From Achromobacter sp. MFA1 R4 (GTDB lineage: Bacteria; Pseudomonadota; Gammaproteobacteria; Burkholderiales; Burkholderiaceae_B), in NCBI RefSeq assembly GCF_900156745.1, contig NZ_LT707065.1, positions 1,116,001 to 1,180,000 of the forward strand: DNA of 64,000 bases, read 5' to 3'. Both the position numbers and the translations under genes were made by a program. Under the pieces are notes generated by a model, which had not been told where the DNA came from, made no database searches, and worked only from the letters and a program-made list of their open reading frames with translations. Shown one piece after another: positions 46,982 through 56,179 of the stretch; positions within the stretch are counted from its first letter, which is position 1; every line of letters begins with the position of its first letter.

Positions 46982-49048
46982 ATGTCTCGCACCCTTTTTG
47001 TCACCACTGCGCTGCCCTACGCCAACGGATCCTTCCACATCGGCCACATCATGGAATACATCCAGGCCGACATCTGGGTTCGTTCGATGCGAATGGCGGG
47101 CCACACGGTGCACTTCGTGGGTGCGGATGACGCGCACGGCGCGCCCATCATGCTGAAGGCCGAAAAGGAAGGCATCACGCCGCAGGCGCTGGTGGCGCGT
47201 TACGCCGCCGAGCGTCCGCAGTACCTGAACGGTTTCCACATCCGCTTCGATCACTGGCACTCCACGGACTCGGCCGAAAACGTCGCGCTGTCGCACGACA
47301 TCTACCGCGCGCTGAAGGCCCAGGACCTGATCGAAACGCGCTCCATCGAGCAGTTCTACGATCCGGTCAAGGGCATGTTCCTGGCCGACCGCTACATCAA
47401 GGGCGAATGCCCCAAGTGCCACGCCAAGGACCAGTACGGCGATTCCTGCGAGGTCTGCGGCGCGGTCTATGCGCCCACCGAGCTGATCAATCCGTACTCG
47501 GCGCTGACCGGCGCCACCCCCGTCCTGAAGTCGTCCGACCATTTCTTCTTCAAGCTGTCCGATCCGCGCTGCGTGGAATTCCTGCAGCAGTGGACCACCG
47601 GCGCGAACAAGCACGGCGGCAAGCACCTGCAGCCTGAAATGCTCGCCAAGACGCGCGAATGGCTGGGCGCCGAAGATGGCGAGGCCAAGCTGGGCGACTG
47701 GGACATTTCCCGCGACGCCCCCTATTTCGGCATCGAGATCCCGGACGCGCCGGGCAAGTACTTCTACGTGTGGCTGGACGCGCCGGTCGGCTACCTGGCC
47801 TCGCTCAAGTCGTACTGCGAGGTCAAGGGCATGGACTTCGACGCCCTACTCGACCCCAATGGCGACACCGAACAGGTGCACTTCATCGGCAAGGACATCG
47901 TGTACTTCCACGCCCTGTTCTGGCCCGCCATGCTGAAGTTCGCCGGCCGCAAGACGCCGGACGCGGTCAATGTGCACGGCTTCATCACGGTCAGCGGCGA
48001 AAAAATGTCCAAGAGCCGCGGCACCGGCATTTCGCCGCTGCGCTATCTGGAACTCGGCATGAACGCCGAATGGATGCGCTACTACATCGCCGCCAAGCTG
48101 AACGCGCGCGTCGAGGACGTGGACTTCAATCCCGAGGACTTCATCGCGCGCGTGAACAGCGACCTGGTCGGCAAGTACGTCAACATCGCCAGCCGCGCCG
48201 CCAGCTTCATCACCAAGCACTTCGACGGCGTGCTGGGCTATTCGGGCGACACCGATGCGCTGTCCGCCGAATACGCCGAACAGGCCGAATCCATCCGCGC
48301 CGCCTTCGAGGCGCGCGAATACAACCGCGCCATCCGCGAAATCATGGCCTACGCCGACCGCATCAACCAGGCGTTCGACACCGCGCAGCCGTGGGTGCTG
48401 GCCAAGGGCCTGGCCACCGCCGATGACGCGCAGAAGGCCGCGCTGCAGGACATCTGCTCGCGCTCGCTGGCTGGCTTCAAGGCCCTGTCGGTGATGCTGG
48501 CGCCGGTGCTGCCGGCGCTGGCCGAACGCGTCGCGCTGGAGCTCTTTGGCGCGCAGGCGCCCTTCACCTGGGCCGATGCCTCGGTGCTGCCGCAGCGCGT
48601 TGCGCCGTTCAAGCATCTGATGCAGCGCGTCGAGCCGCAGATGCTGGAAGACCTGTTCGAGCCGCCCGCCGCGCCCGTGGTGGTGCCCGGCGGCGAGCCG
48701 CTGGCCGAGACCATCTCCATCGACGACTTCGCGCGCGTCGACCTGCGCATCGCGCAGATCGTCAACTGCGAACACGTCGAGGGCTCCACCAAGCTGCTGC
48801 GCCTGACGCTGGACGTGGGCGAAGGCCGCCACCGCAACGTGTTCTCGGGCATCAAGTCGGCCTACCAGCCGGAAGACCTGATCGGCAAGCTGACCGTGAT
48901 GGTGGCCAACCTGGCGCCGCGCAAAATGAAGTTCGGCGTGTCCGAAGGCATGGTGCTGGCCGCCAGCCACGCGGACGAAGCCGTCGACGCCGGCATCTAC
49001 GTGCTGGAACCGTTCCCCGGCGCCAAGCCCGGCATGCGCGTGCGCTGA
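46982..49048 (+). CDS. metG: Methionyl-tRNA synthetase
   Basis: A class I aminoacyl-tRNA synthetase of 688 residues. The HIGH motif is [10 protein letters not shown] (about 17-26), the zinc-binding knuckle is [18 protein letters not shown], and the KMSKS motif is [10 protein letters not shown]. The C-terminal 110 residues ([27 protein letters not shown]) form the EMAP-type tRNA-binding and dimerisation domain found in the E. coli type. A terminator follows 25 bp downstream. Confidence 0.98.
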   Translation: MSRTLFVTTALPYANGSFHIGHIMEYIQADIWVRSMRMAGHTVHFVGADDAHGAPIMLKAEKEGITPQALVARYAAERPQYLNGFHIRFDHWHSTDSAENVALSHDIYRALKAQDLIETRSIEQFYDPVKGMFLADRYIKGECPKCHAKDQYGDSCEVCGAVYAPTELINPYSALTGATPVLKSSDHFFFKLSDPRCVEFLQQWTTGANKHGGKHLQPEMLAKTREWLGAEDGEAKLGDWDISRDAPYFGIEIPDAPGKYFYVWLDAPVGYLASLKSYCEVKGMDFDALLDPNGDTEQVHFIGKDIVYFHALFWPAMLKFAGRKTPDAVNVHGFITVSGEKMSKSRGTGISPLRYLELGMNAEWMRYYIAAKLNARVEDVDFNPEDFIARVNSDLVGKYVNIASRAASFITKHFDGVLGYSGDTDALSAEYAEQAESIRAAFEAREYNRAIREIMAYADRINQAFDTAQPWVLAKGLATADDAQKAALQDICSRSLAGFKALSVMLAPVLPALAERVALELFGAQAPFTWADASVLPQRVAPFKHLMQRVEPQMLEDLFEPPAAPVVVPGGEPLAETISIDDFARVDLRIAQIVNCEHVEGSTKLLRLTLDVGEGRHRNVFSGIKSAYQPEDLIGKLTVMVANLAPRKMKFGVSEGMVLAASHADEAVDAGIYVLEPFPGAKPGMRVR

Positions 49049-49073
49049 CCGGCACGGCAGACCAGAAAAGACC

Positions 49074-49102
49074 GAGCCCGCGTGAAGCGGGCTCTTCTCT
49101 TT
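49074..49102 (+). terminator. Intrinsic terminator after metG
   Basis: An 8-bp stem GAGCCCGC/GCGGGCTC with loop GTGAA is followed by TTCTCTTT. The T-run is interrupted by C but the placement directly after metG is clear. Confidence 0.75.
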
Positions 49103-49139
49103 GCGGCGCCGGATCGCCGGCCGCCGGGTCGCCGGCCGC

Positions 49140-49877
49140 TCAGCCGTTGCTGGGCGCCAGCGCCGGGTCCAGCGAGACCCGTTCATCGAACACGAAGCAC
49201 TTGCCCTCGTAGCCCGGACCGCCGGTTTCCTCGAAGTACTTGAGGATGCCGCCATCGAGCTGGTAGACGTTGTCGATGCCGGCCTCGTTCATGTAGATGG
49301 CCGCCTTTTCGCAGCGGATGCCGCCCGTGCAGAAGCTGACCACCGTCTTGCCTTCGAGCTGCGCGCGGTTCGCCTGCACCGCGGCGGGGAATTGCGTGAA
49401 GCGCTCGATGCGCCAGTCGATGGCGTTCTTGAACGTGCCCTCGTCCACCTCGAAGGCGTTGCGCGTGTCCAGCATGACGACCGGACGCCCCGCGTCGTCC
49501 ACGCCCTGCGCCAGCCAACGCGCCAGCGTATGCGCATCGACGCCGGGCGCACGCCCTGCGGCGGGCCGGATGGCGGGGTGATCCATGCGGATGATCTCGC
49601 GCTTGATCTTGACGAGCAGTTTTCGGAACGGCACGCCGTTGCTGTGGCTGAACTTGACCTCCAGGTCCGCGAAGCGCGCGTCGGCGCGCAGGCCCTGCAG
49701 AAAGGCGTCGATGCCGTCCGCCGCGCCCGCGAGGAACAGGTTGATGCCTTCTTCGGCCAGCAGGATGGTTCCCTTGAGCGCGGCGGCGCCGGCCTCGGCG
49801 AGCAGGCGGGCGCGCAATTCGGGCAAGGCATCCAGGGATACGAATTTGTAGGCGGCGATATTGACGACGGCAGTCAT
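49140..49877 (-). CDS. trhO: tRNA uridine-34 hydroxylase (rhodanese-fold TrhO/YceA)
   Basis: A 245-residue rhodanese-domain protein. TrhO hydroxylates U34 of some tRNAs in an O2-dependent way, a step toward 5-methoxyuridine. It has the N-terminal segment [29 protein letters not shown], then the rhodanese domain with catalytic Cys183 in [12 protein letters not shown]. The C-terminal [16 protein letters not shown] is a family feature. Confidence 0.92.
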   Translation of the reverse strand: MTAVVNIAAYKFVSLDALPELRARLLAEAGAAALKGTILLAEEGINLFLAGAADGIDAFLQGLRADARFADLEVKFSHSNGVPFRKLLVKIKREIIRMDHPAIRPAAGRAPGVDAHTLARWLAQGVDDAGRPVVMLDTRNAFEVDEGTFKNAIDWRIERFTQFPAAVQANRAQLEGKTVVSFCTGGIRCEKAAIYMNEAGIDNVYQLDGGILKYFEETGGPGYEGKCFVFDERVSLDPALAPSNG

Positions 49878-49952
49878 GGCAAAGCAGTGAGTACGGGCAG
49901 CAAAGCCCGTAATGATAATCGCAGGACGGATTGCCCCGCCCTGCGCCCGCGC

Positions 49953-50780
49953 TCAGCGGCCGACGACGTGCTGCTCGATGACGTGCTGCTCGATGACGTG
50001 CTGCTCAATGACGGCGTCCAGCACCCAGCGCAGCGACGACGCGCCCTGAGGCGGGTCCGGGTCGTTGACCTCGACCACGCGCAGGCGATATTGCACGCCG
50101 GGCTGGAAGTCGAAGCCTGTGATTTCACCGTGCCACGGCTGCCAGGGCTGGGCGGCGCTGTCCCGCACCCGATAGCACATGGCGCGGCCCGCGCCCGTGT
50201 CGCACGGCACGCGCTCGGCATCCACGTAGACGAGCTTGGTCGGCCCGCGCTGGCCGCCGGCGATCGGGTCGGCGCGGCGCCCGAAATCCAGCGTGTCGCC
50301 CGTGCTGAGCTTCCACGTCATGCGCTGCGGATTGTTGGCGTTGTCGAACGACGAGGCCGTGATGCGGGTGAGCGCCGCCAGGAAGTCCTGTTCGAGCGCC
50401 ATGGCCTGCGGTGCGCAGGCCTTGCGCGTGGCGACGGGACTGGCACGCACGATCAGCAGTCCGTTGGCAAGCGTGTACGGCGCGCTGTACGCGTTGCAGC
50501 CGGCAAAGCCCATCATCCGGGGCGCGCCCTGTTCGTGGATGAATTCCGCGGTGATGGGGCGCGTGGTCGACGACGGATGCGGCACGGGACGCAAGGCGCC
50601 GCCCGGCCGCGACCAGCGCGCCAGATCCCAGCGCGTCTGCACCAGGATGTCGGAGGCCGAGGTCGGCTGGAAACGGGGATCCTGCCCGTCGGCCGCGCGC
50701 ATCGGCGGCGAAGCGCAGGCGGCGAGGCCCGCGCACAGCAGGCAGGACGCCAGGCGGCGCAGGAGGACGGAAATGCGCAT
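49953..50780 (-). CDS. META/DUF4377-domain lipoprotein
   Basis: A 275-residue predicted lipoprotein with lipobox LAAC (Cys22 in CAGLAACASPP). It contains a META domain (QTRWDLARWSRPGG, FIHEQGAPRMMGFAGCNAYSAPYTL), related to heat-shock protein HslJ, followed by a DUF4377-like part (VDAERVPCDTGAGRAMCYRVRD...EITGFDFQPGVQYRLRVVEVN). The C-terminus ends in three copies of VIEQH encoded by a 15-bp tandem repeat. The gene lies 34 bp downstream of a second META lipoprotein, and the two form a likely operon. The exact function of META lipoproteins is unclear; envelope stress is the common proposal. Confidence 0.82.
   Translation of the reverse strand: MRISVLLRRLASCLLCAGLAACASPPMRAADGQDPRFQPTSASDILVQTRWDLARWSRPGGALRPVPHPSSTTRPITAEFIHEQGAPRMMGFAGCNAYSAPYTLANGLLIVRASPVATRKACAPQAMALEQDFLAALTRITASSFDNANNPQRMTWKLSTGDTLDFGRRADPIAGGQRGPTKLVYVDAERVPCDTGAGRAMCYRVRDSAAQPWQPWHGEITGFDFQPGVQYRLRVVEVNDPDPPQGASSLRWVLDAVIEQHVIEQHVIEQHVVGR
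49965..50009. repeat. Three tandem 15-bp repeats at the 3' end of a lipoprotein gene
   Basis: GACGTGCTGCTCGAT occurs three times in tandem (the third copy with one change), encoding VIEQH on the minus strand. Since 15 is a multiple of three, copy-number changes would lengthen or shorten the C-terminus without frameshift. Confidence 0.9.
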
Positions 50781-50814
50781 GCAAGTCTTCCGGTACGAGG
50801 TGCGGCGCCGGGGC

Positions 50815-51345
50815 TCAGGGCGTCGGCGGATCCTGGCGGCGCTCGAATTCCAGCACATCGCCGCCGCGCAGATTGAACGTCAGATGCCGGGGCGCCCCGC
50901 CGCTATCCAGCGTGAAGGTATCGATGGCGCGCAGGCCCCGCAGATAATCGGCTTCGAGCTTCGCGCGGTCGGGCGGCACGCAGGCCATGCGCGTGGAGGC
51001 CGGCGCGTCGATGAAGAGCTTGTTGCGTTCCAGCTTGTACGTGCCGGTATAGCGGTTGCAGCCGGAAAAGCCGTTGACGTGGTATTGCTTGCCTTGCGCC
51101 AGGAACGTGAGCCGGATGGGTTCGCCGTTGTCGCCGTGCGGGATGTCGCGCAACGCACCGCCGGCCTGCGTCCAACGGACCAGTTCCCAGCTTGTCTGCG
51201 CCAGCGAATCCGCGCTGCTGGCTGCGCTGGCGGCCGCGGCGCCTTCGGGACGCGCGCCGCCGGTGGTGCCGGCGCAACCGGCCAGCGCCGCGGTCAACAG
51301 CCCCAGGCAGAGCAGCCTGTTGGGCGTGGACAGGAGGGTGGGCAT
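50815..51345 (-). CDS. META-domain lipoprotein
   Basis: A 176-residue predicted lipoprotein with lipobox LAGC (Cys24 in TAALAGCAGTT). A low-complexity Ala/Ser linker precedes one META domain: QTSWELVRWTQAGGALRDIP, LTFLAQGKQYHVNGFSGCNRYTGTYKL and STRMACVPPDRAKLEADYLRGL. The NGFSGCNRYTGTY core is the diagnostic HslJ/META sequence. It is a shorter paralogue of the gene just downstream, and the two are probably cotranscribed. Confidence 0.88.
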   Translation of the reverse strand: MPTLLSTPNRLLCLGLLTAALAGCAGTTGGARPEGAAAASAASSADSLAQTSWELVRWTQAGGALRDIPHGDNGEPIRLTFLAQGKQYHVNGFSGCNRYTGTYKLERNKLFIDAPASTRMACVPPDRAKLEADYLRGLRAIDTFTLDSGGAPRHLTFNLRGGDVLEFERRQDPPTP

Positions 51346-51649
51346 GGGCGGGACTCCAAAAGGTTCGTACCGCCGTACTGTAACCGGCCTGGGCCGCGCG
51401 GGCGATTTTTCTCCGCCCTACAGCCGTATCCAAAAGATGCACCGCAGGCCCCCGGTTCTAGCTCCGATGATCGGGCGTCTTGCATCGAATGCCGCATGGC
51501 GGGCGCTGGCGACGGCGCGCAGAATCAACGACAGTCGTGGTCTCCGGCCGAACAGAAATACAGGGAAAGAGGAGCGGAACAAGCGACCACCGCAAGCGCA
51601 GTGTCCGGCCCATCGGGCCTGAGAACAATATCGACCGGGGAGATGCGCG
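51346..51649. other. Intergenic region between the META lipoprotein and the acyltransferase
   Basis: 304 bp between divergent genes. It should hold both promoters but I see no clear -35/-10 pair, repeat or hairpin that stands out. A GGGGAG Shine-Dalgarno lies before the acyltransferase ATG. Confidence 0.5.
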
Positions 51650-52801
51650 ATGGGTTTCTTGAGAACGTTACTGGCGCTGTCGGTAGTGCTGGACCACCTG
51701 GGCGGCGGCTATGCCGACCAGCTTGTCGGCGGCCGGCTGGCCGTGCAGCTTTTCTATGTGATTTCCGGCTTCCTGATTTCGTATGTGCTGACGGCGACGG
51801 ACAATTACCAGGGCGCCACCGGCAAGTTCTACGCGAACCGGTTCCTGCGGCTGTTTCCCATCTATCTGGCGGTGGCGGCCTTGACGCTGACGGCTCACAT
51901 CGTAAGCGGCGGCTCATTCTTCCGTCTCTACGAATCGCTGCCCTTCAGCGCCGAAGTCTTCCTGTTCCTCTCCAACCTCTTCATCTTCGGCCAGGACTGG
52001 CTGATGTTCTTCGGGATCCGGGACTCCGCGCTGGCCTTCACAGGCAGCTTCGCCAACAGCGATGTCCCGCTCTACAAGGGCCTGCTCGTGCCGCAAGCCT
52101 GGACGCTGGGCGTGGAAATGAGCTTCTACCTGGTTGCGCCCTTCATCCTGCGCTCGCCGCGCCGGCTGCTGATGCTGCTGGCGGCCTCGCTGGCGCTGCG
52201 CGCCGTGCTGATCGCGACCGGCGTGGGCCGCTCCGATCCCTGGACCTACCGCTTTTTCCCCACCGAACTGGCGCTGTTCCTGATCGGCTCGCTGTCGCAT
52301 CAGGTGGTGCTGCCGCGCATGAAGGCGTGGACGCAGCGCGTGAAGCGGCTGCCCGAGTTGGGCACGGGCATCCTCTTCCTCTATGTCCTGGCGCATTTTT
52401 CGATCGGCATCCATCCCACCGTGCGCGATGGCCTGGCCGTCCTGCTGTTTGCCGCGCTGCTGCCGCTGGCCTTCCTGTTCCAGTCGCGGCACCGGCTGGA
52501 CAAGGCGATCGGCGAATTGAGCTATCCGCTCTACATCTGCCACATGCTGGTCATCATGGCGTTCAGTTGGCTCATGCACGACGTCCAGGAACACCAGCCG
52601 ATGCTGTTCGCCGCGATGGCGATCACGGGCTGCATCGGCGTGTCCGCCGTGCTGAACTACCTGATTGCCGATCCCGTGGAACGCCTGCGCAGCCGGCTGC
52701 GCACCGACGCCAAGGGCGCGGGGACGTCTCCCGCGGCCGACGCCGCGCGGCGGCCACCGGTCCCCGCCCAACCGATGGGGACTATTCGCCGCGTGCCTTG
52801 A
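51650..52801 (+). CDS. Membrane acyltransferase (acyltransferase 3 family)
   Basis: A 383-residue polytopic protein with about ten helices, of the family that O-acetylates surface sugars (OafA/OatA/NodX type). It starts MGFLRTLLALSVVLDHLGGGY, with the conserved His in LDH at the end of the first helix, and GGRLAVQLFYVISGFLISYVL and FYANRFLRLFPIYLAV follow the family pattern. The acceptor could be O-antigen or another envelope glycan; the window has a polysaccharide gene pair at its other end but they are 50 kb apart. The 3' end overlaps the convergent XRE gene by 20 bp. Confidence 0.9.
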   Translation: MGFLRTLLALSVVLDHLGGGYADQLVGGRLAVQLFYVISGFLISYVLTATDNYQGATGKFYANRFLRLFPIYLAVAALTLTAHIVSGGSFFRLYESLPFSAEVFLFLSNLFIFGQDWLMFFGIRDSALAFTGSFANSDVPLYKGLLVPQAWTLGVEMSFYLVAPFILRSPRRLLMLLAASLALRAVLIATGVGRSDPWTYRFFPTELALFLIGSLSHQVVLPRMKAWTQRVKRLPELGTGILFLYVLAHFSIGIHPTVRDGLAVLLFAALLPLAFLFQSRHRLDKAIGELSYPLYICHMLVIMAFSWLMHDVQEHQPMLFAAMAITGCIGVSAVLNYLIADPVERLRSRLRTDAKGAGTSPAADAARRPPVPAQPMGTIRRVP

Positions 52802-53192
52802 TGTAGGCGGCCAGCACCAGTTCGATCTGCCGCCTTTCCTGCCGGCTGAGGCGCGAGTAGGCGGAGTAGGAAACGGTTTCGAAGGGCCAGGCGGGCGGAT
52901 CGGGAATCTCCCCGATGCCGTCCGCAATGCTGTCCGGCAGGACGTGGCCGGTCGGCGCGTCGAGCATCGGGCCTTCGCCGGTGCTGAGCCACAGGGCACT
53001 GACGCGCAGCGCGCGCGTCAGCTTGATGAGCGCATCGCTGGAAGGCTGCAGGCGCTGCCCGCTTTCGTAGTTGCCGATGGCGCTTTGCGACAGGTTGCTC
53101 GCGACCGCCAAGTCTTTTTGAGTCCATCCCTGAAGCATTCTTGCGTTGCGCAGACGATGGCTAAACGTGTCCAATCGATCAACCCGAGACAT
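52782..53192 (-). CDS. XRE-family transcriptional regulator
   Basis: A 136-residue protein with an N-terminal Cro/CI-type helix-turn-helix (RLRNARMLQGWTQKDLAVASNLSQSAIGNYESGQR, about 12-46) and a C-terminal region ending LSRQERRQIELVLAAYIKARGE without a recognised domain. No LexA-type peptidase is present. The ATG at 53192 begins MSRVDRLDTFSHRLR. An imperfect inverted repeat TTGA-N10-TCAA at 53211-53228 directly upstream is a possible autoregulatory operator. Targets are unknown. Confidence 0.85.
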   Translation of the reverse strand: MSRVDRLDTFSHRLRNARMLQGWTQKDLAVASNLSQSAIGNYESGQRLQPSSDALIKLTRALRVSALWLSTGEGPMLDAPTGHVLPDSIADGIGEIPDPPAWPFETVSYSAYSRLSRQERRQIELVLAAYIKARGE

Positions 53193-53761
53193 TAATTTGC
53201 ATGGTTTTATTTGATTAAAGCATTTCAATTCCACGGCCAAACATATGGATTAGACCCCATTTTCCGGGCTAATCCATAAATCGCCGCATGCCCCCCGCCG
53301 GCCGTGCAAGACCTGGCCCGCGCGCCAGCCTTTTGCTCTGCCTAGAAGCCCGCAAAGTCCATATCTATCAACCGCTTGCGAAGGATCCCCATCCCCGCCG
53401 CGGCTACTGGACCGCTGAGCCCGCCGCCCCAACGGCGCGCGAAAAAAAGCCGCGCAAGTTTATGGGCAAGTCTGCTGACAAAAGAGAAAATAATGTATCG
53501 GTAATACATAATAAATTGTTGATGCAAAGCCCGAATCAAACGGCGTTTCAATGGAATGACCCGACTTTCGAGCGCAAGGACTGTTACCGTCCGAAACCAT
53601 AGAAACGTATCTTCACAAAAAAACACGCCCGTGTTTAAATGAAACACAGGCGTGACTCCATGAGGGAAAGCGCCCACAACGGCCGGCAACGGCATGGCTC
53701 TGCCAGGCGCCCGGCTTTTCCGGCGCCAGCGCCCTGCCGCGCCGCCTCATTGGAAGCATCA
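53193..53761. other. Long intergenic region with AT-rich stretch
   Basis: 569 bp without a credible gene. 53211-53228 has a TTGA/TCAA inverted repeat near the XRE start. 53460-53640 is markedly AT-rich for this genome and includes a 6-bp hairpin ATGTAT/ATACAT (53493-53509). A strong minus-strand terminator lies at 53617-53654. The short frames through this region have no protein-like features. Confidence 0.6.
53617..53654 (-). terminator. Orphan intrinsic terminator pointing along the minus strand
   Basis: CACGCCCGTGTTT pairs with AAACACAGGCGTG (13 bp, one mismatch, loop AAATG). On the minus strand it is followed by seven T. No minus-strand gene lies upstream: the nearest gene in that direction is the plus-strand regulator at 53762. 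It probably ends a non-coding or antisense transcript. Confidence 0.75.
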
Positions 53762-54574
53762 ATGAACAACACGCTGGATGTCATTTTTCTTGGCAATGAC
53801 AACGCCAGGCATGCCAGACTGGTCGAATCCCTATCCCACCTGGGATTCAACGTCCGCCGCTGCCACGATCTCGTGGATGTCTACGACAGGTACTCCCGCC
53901 AGCCCAGCCCCCTGGTGGTCCTGGAAGCTCCCCTCCCCGATGTGCACAACGCCGCCGTGCGGCTGCGCGCCATCGACCGCAGCCTGGGCATCGTCGCCAT
54001 CGCCGAATTCGCCGACGCCGAAAGCCGTATCCGCACCCTGCTCTGCGGCGCCGACGCGTGCCTGCCGCCGGATGTCACGGGACTGGAACTGGCGGCGGTC
54101 CTGCAGGCCCTGGTGCGGCGCGCGGTAGGCCTGGACGGCCTGGATCCCGCGACGGACGCGCACGCCGAAGAGCCCGAGCAGGCGGGCTGGCGGCTGGCCA
54201 ACAAGGGCTGGACCCTCATCAGCCCGAAGGGCAGGACGCTGGGACTGACGACGGGGGAACGCGATTTCCTGACGCGGCTGGTGAAGGCGCCCGACCGCAA
54301 GATCAGCCGCGATGCATTCCTTGCCGACGGGGCGGACGAAGCCGACAGCGGCATCACGCGGCGCCGCTTCGTGGATGTGATGATCAGCCGGCTGCGCCGC
54401 AAGGCCGCGGCCAATCAGATGACGCTGCCGATACGCGCGGTCCATGGATGGGGCTACATGTTTGCCGCCGACATCACGCTGGATCTGGACTACCGGGTGA
54501 CGGGCGACAGCGGCCGCGCGGAAGGCCAGCAGGCCTGGCGCAGCGAAGAAGCGGACGCGAGCGCGTCCGTCTAG
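53762..54574 (+). CDS. OmpR-like winged-helix regulator with a degenerate receiver domain
   Basis: A 270-residue protein. Residues 1-130 fold like a response-regulator receiver but the phosphorylation site is lost: the position of the conserved Asp is Glu55 in LVVLEAPLPD, the acidic pair near the N-terminus is reduced to GNDN, and the conserved Lys is absent (ADACLPPDV). Residues about 170-255 are a winged-helix DNA-binding domain (LTTGERDFLTRLVKAPDRKISRDAFL, VDVMISRLRRKAAANQMTLPIRAVHGWGYMF). It therefore probably works without phosphorylation; no kinase gene is adjacent. The ATG at 53762 gives the best receiver start; an upstream extension lies in a terminator. It is flanked by two minus-strand orphan terminators. 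Confidence 0.85.
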   Translation: MNNTLDVIFLGNDNARHARLVESLSHLGFNVRRCHDLVDVYDRYSRQPSPLVVLEAPLPDVHNAAVRLRAIDRSLGIVAIAEFADAESRIRTLLCGADACLPPDVTGLELAAVLQALVRRAVGLDGLDPATDAHAEEPEQAGWRLANKGWTLISPKGRTLGLTTGERDFLTRLVKAPDRKISRDAFLADGADEADSGITRRRFVDVMISRLRRKAAANQMTLPIRAVHGWGYMFAADITLDLDYRVTGDSGRAEGQQAWRSEEADASASV

Positions 54575-54958
54575 ACGCCGGCCGGCGCAAGGCCGACAGG
54601 CGAAAAAAACGCGGCGCTGCCCCCGAAGGGTAAGACGCCGCGCTAAAACAACACGTGAGCCTGGAGTCATCGGCCGGCACCGATGCCTTCTACCTGGATC
54701 ACGCGATTCCAACATTCGTGCCTCATACTACTCACGCACGGTCCGACCGTGGACCTGCGCCGGGTCTCTAGTCCCTGCGCAGGCTGCAACGTGATCAAAG
54801 CCTGGCAATGCGCCCACCCTGGCTGCTGGCGGGCGTTACTGCCATATCAGCGGCGTTCCTTCCGGATAGCCGCGTGATGAGGAAAGTTTAGGACCTTGGA
54901 CGCGTTTCCAGTAATTCTTTGTTGATAGTCTTCCATACCATATTGATATAGGAAGAAC
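54575..54958. other. Intergenic region, possible site of a minus-strand small RNA
   Basis: 384 bp without a credible gene. On the minus strand it ends in a good terminator (54603-54642), and about 120 nt upstream a -10-like TAGTAT occurs near 54745, with no good -35. Between them the RNA could fold CATCGG/CCGATG and CGTGA/TCACG stems. On the plus strand AGGAAG at 54950-54955 is the Shine-Dalgarno of the channel gene. Confidence 0.5.
54603..54642 (-). terminator. Orphan intrinsic terminator pointing along the minus strand
   Basis: CGCGGCG (54610-54616) pairs with CGCCGCG (54636-54642) with an inner CCC/GGG pair, followed on the minus strand by seven T (54603-54609). On the plus strand there is no T-run. 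No minus-strand gene starts upstream within 1 kb, so it should end a small transcript coming from about 54650-54900. Confidence 0.75.
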
Positions 54959-56179
54959 GTGCCTTCGATGCCTCTGCCCAAGCCTTCCCTGCGCCATCGC
55001 TTCCGCAAGATACTGGCGCTGTTTCCGCCCAACTGGTGCCTCGCCATCCTGGTGGCGCTGGACGGATATGCCTTCATGCATCCCGTGCTGCGCGAAGTCC
55101 GTGCGCGCGAATATTCGTTCTGGCTCGCGCTGGACAACTGGCACGAGATCATGCGCGTGGTTGGGCTGCTGGAAATTCCACGGCTGGTGCTCGGCGTCGG
55201 CCTGCAGGTCATTGCGCTGGGGCTGATCCTGAAAGCGCGCATCGCGTGGGCGTTCTCGCTGGTGCTGCTGATCGGCGTGGGCACCTTCTCCATCCTGGGC
55301 GATGGCGGCCGCGCGGGCCTGGGGCTCTACACCCTGATTCTCGTGATCGCGCTGGTGGTCTATTGGCGGCGCTTCGATCGCGCCAGCGTGACCGCGGGCT
55401 CGCTGTTCGCGCTGGTGAGCGTGCTGTCGCTGATGATCTACGCGGTATTCGGCACGCTGTACCTGGGCAATGAATTCAATCCCCCCATCCTGGACGCGGG
55501 CACCGCGCTTTACTTTTCGATCGTATCCATGTCGACCGTGGGCTATGGCGACATCACGCCCCACAGCGGCACGGCGCGCCTGTTCACCGCGTCGATTATC
55601 ATCCTCGGCATTACCGTGTTCGCCACGTCCGTCAGCGCGATCGCCGGGCCGGTGATCGGCGGCAACCTGAAACGGCTCGTCAAAGGCAGGTTTTCCTCCG
55701 CCATGAGAAAGAACCACATCATCATCGCCGGCGCCACGCCCCTGGCGCTCAGCGTCTATCAGGGTCTGCGCCACCGCAACGAAGAAGTCACCGTCATCGT
55801 GCCGACCGGCATGGCGCACGACTACCCCGTGTCCACCGACCTGATCGAGGGCGATCCCTCCAGCGTCGACGTGCTGCACGTGGCGGGCGTGGGGCGGGCG
55901 CGTTATGTGCTGGCGCTGCGCGACGACGATGCCGAGAACGCCTTCATCGTGCTGGCCGCCAAGGAAGCCACCGGTCCGCACGGCGCCAAGACCGTCGCCC
56001 TGGTGAACACCAGCAAGCATCTGGAGAAGATCCGCCGCGTGCAGCCCGATCTGGTGTTTTCGGTGCAGTTGCTGGGCGCCGAACTGCTGATGCGTGCCAT
56101 CAACGGCGAGCCCATGGACAGCCAGGCCATCACCGACCTGTTCTTCGCCAAATCCTCAGCCGACGCCAAGGCGACCTGA
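54959..56179 (+). CDS. Kch-type potassium channel with RCK (TrkA-N) domain
   Basis: A 406-residue membrane channel. It has about six transmembrane helices with the selectivity filter TVGYGD (about 193-198) in MSTVGYGDITPHSGTARLF, and a cytoplasmic RCK/TrkA-N domain starting HIIIAGATPLALSVYQGLRHRNEEV. The layout is that of E. coli Kch (417 residues). GTG 54959 is preferred to ATG 54968 because AGGA lies 5 bp from the GTG and 14 bp from the ATG. The 3' end overlaps the convergent EAL gene by 24 bp. Confidence 0.9.
   Translation: MPSMPLPKPSLRHRFRKILALFPPNWCLAILVALDGYAFMHPVLREVRAREYSFWLALDNWHEIMRVVGLLEIPRLVLGVGLQVIALGLILKARIAWAFSLVLLIGVGTFSILGDGGRAGLGLYTLILVIALVVYWRRFDRASVTAGSLFALVSVLSLMIYAVFGTLYLGNEFNPPILDAGTALYFSIVSMSTVGYGDITPHSGTARLFTASIIILGITVFATSVSAIAGPVIGGNLKRLVKGRFSSAMRKNHIIIAGATPLALSVYQGLRHRNEEVTVIVPTGMAHDYPVSTDLIEGDPSSVDVLHVAGVGRARYVLALRDDDAENAFIVLAAKEATGPHGAKTVALVNTSKHLEKIRRVQPDLVFSVQLLGAELLMRAINGEPMDSQAITDLFFAKSSADAKAT

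Noticed and set aside
53635..53850. Minus-strand frame of 71 codons ending in the 53.6-kb terminator
   Set aside because: Its placement before a terminator was tempting, but there is no Shine-Dalgarno or promoter and it is antisense to the start of the regulator.
54603..54900. Possible 6S RNA or 4.5S RNA
   Set aside because: The conserved cores (the 6S central bubble arms and the SRP GGAAGG-AGCA loop) do not match beyond a short CCGGAAGGAA string.
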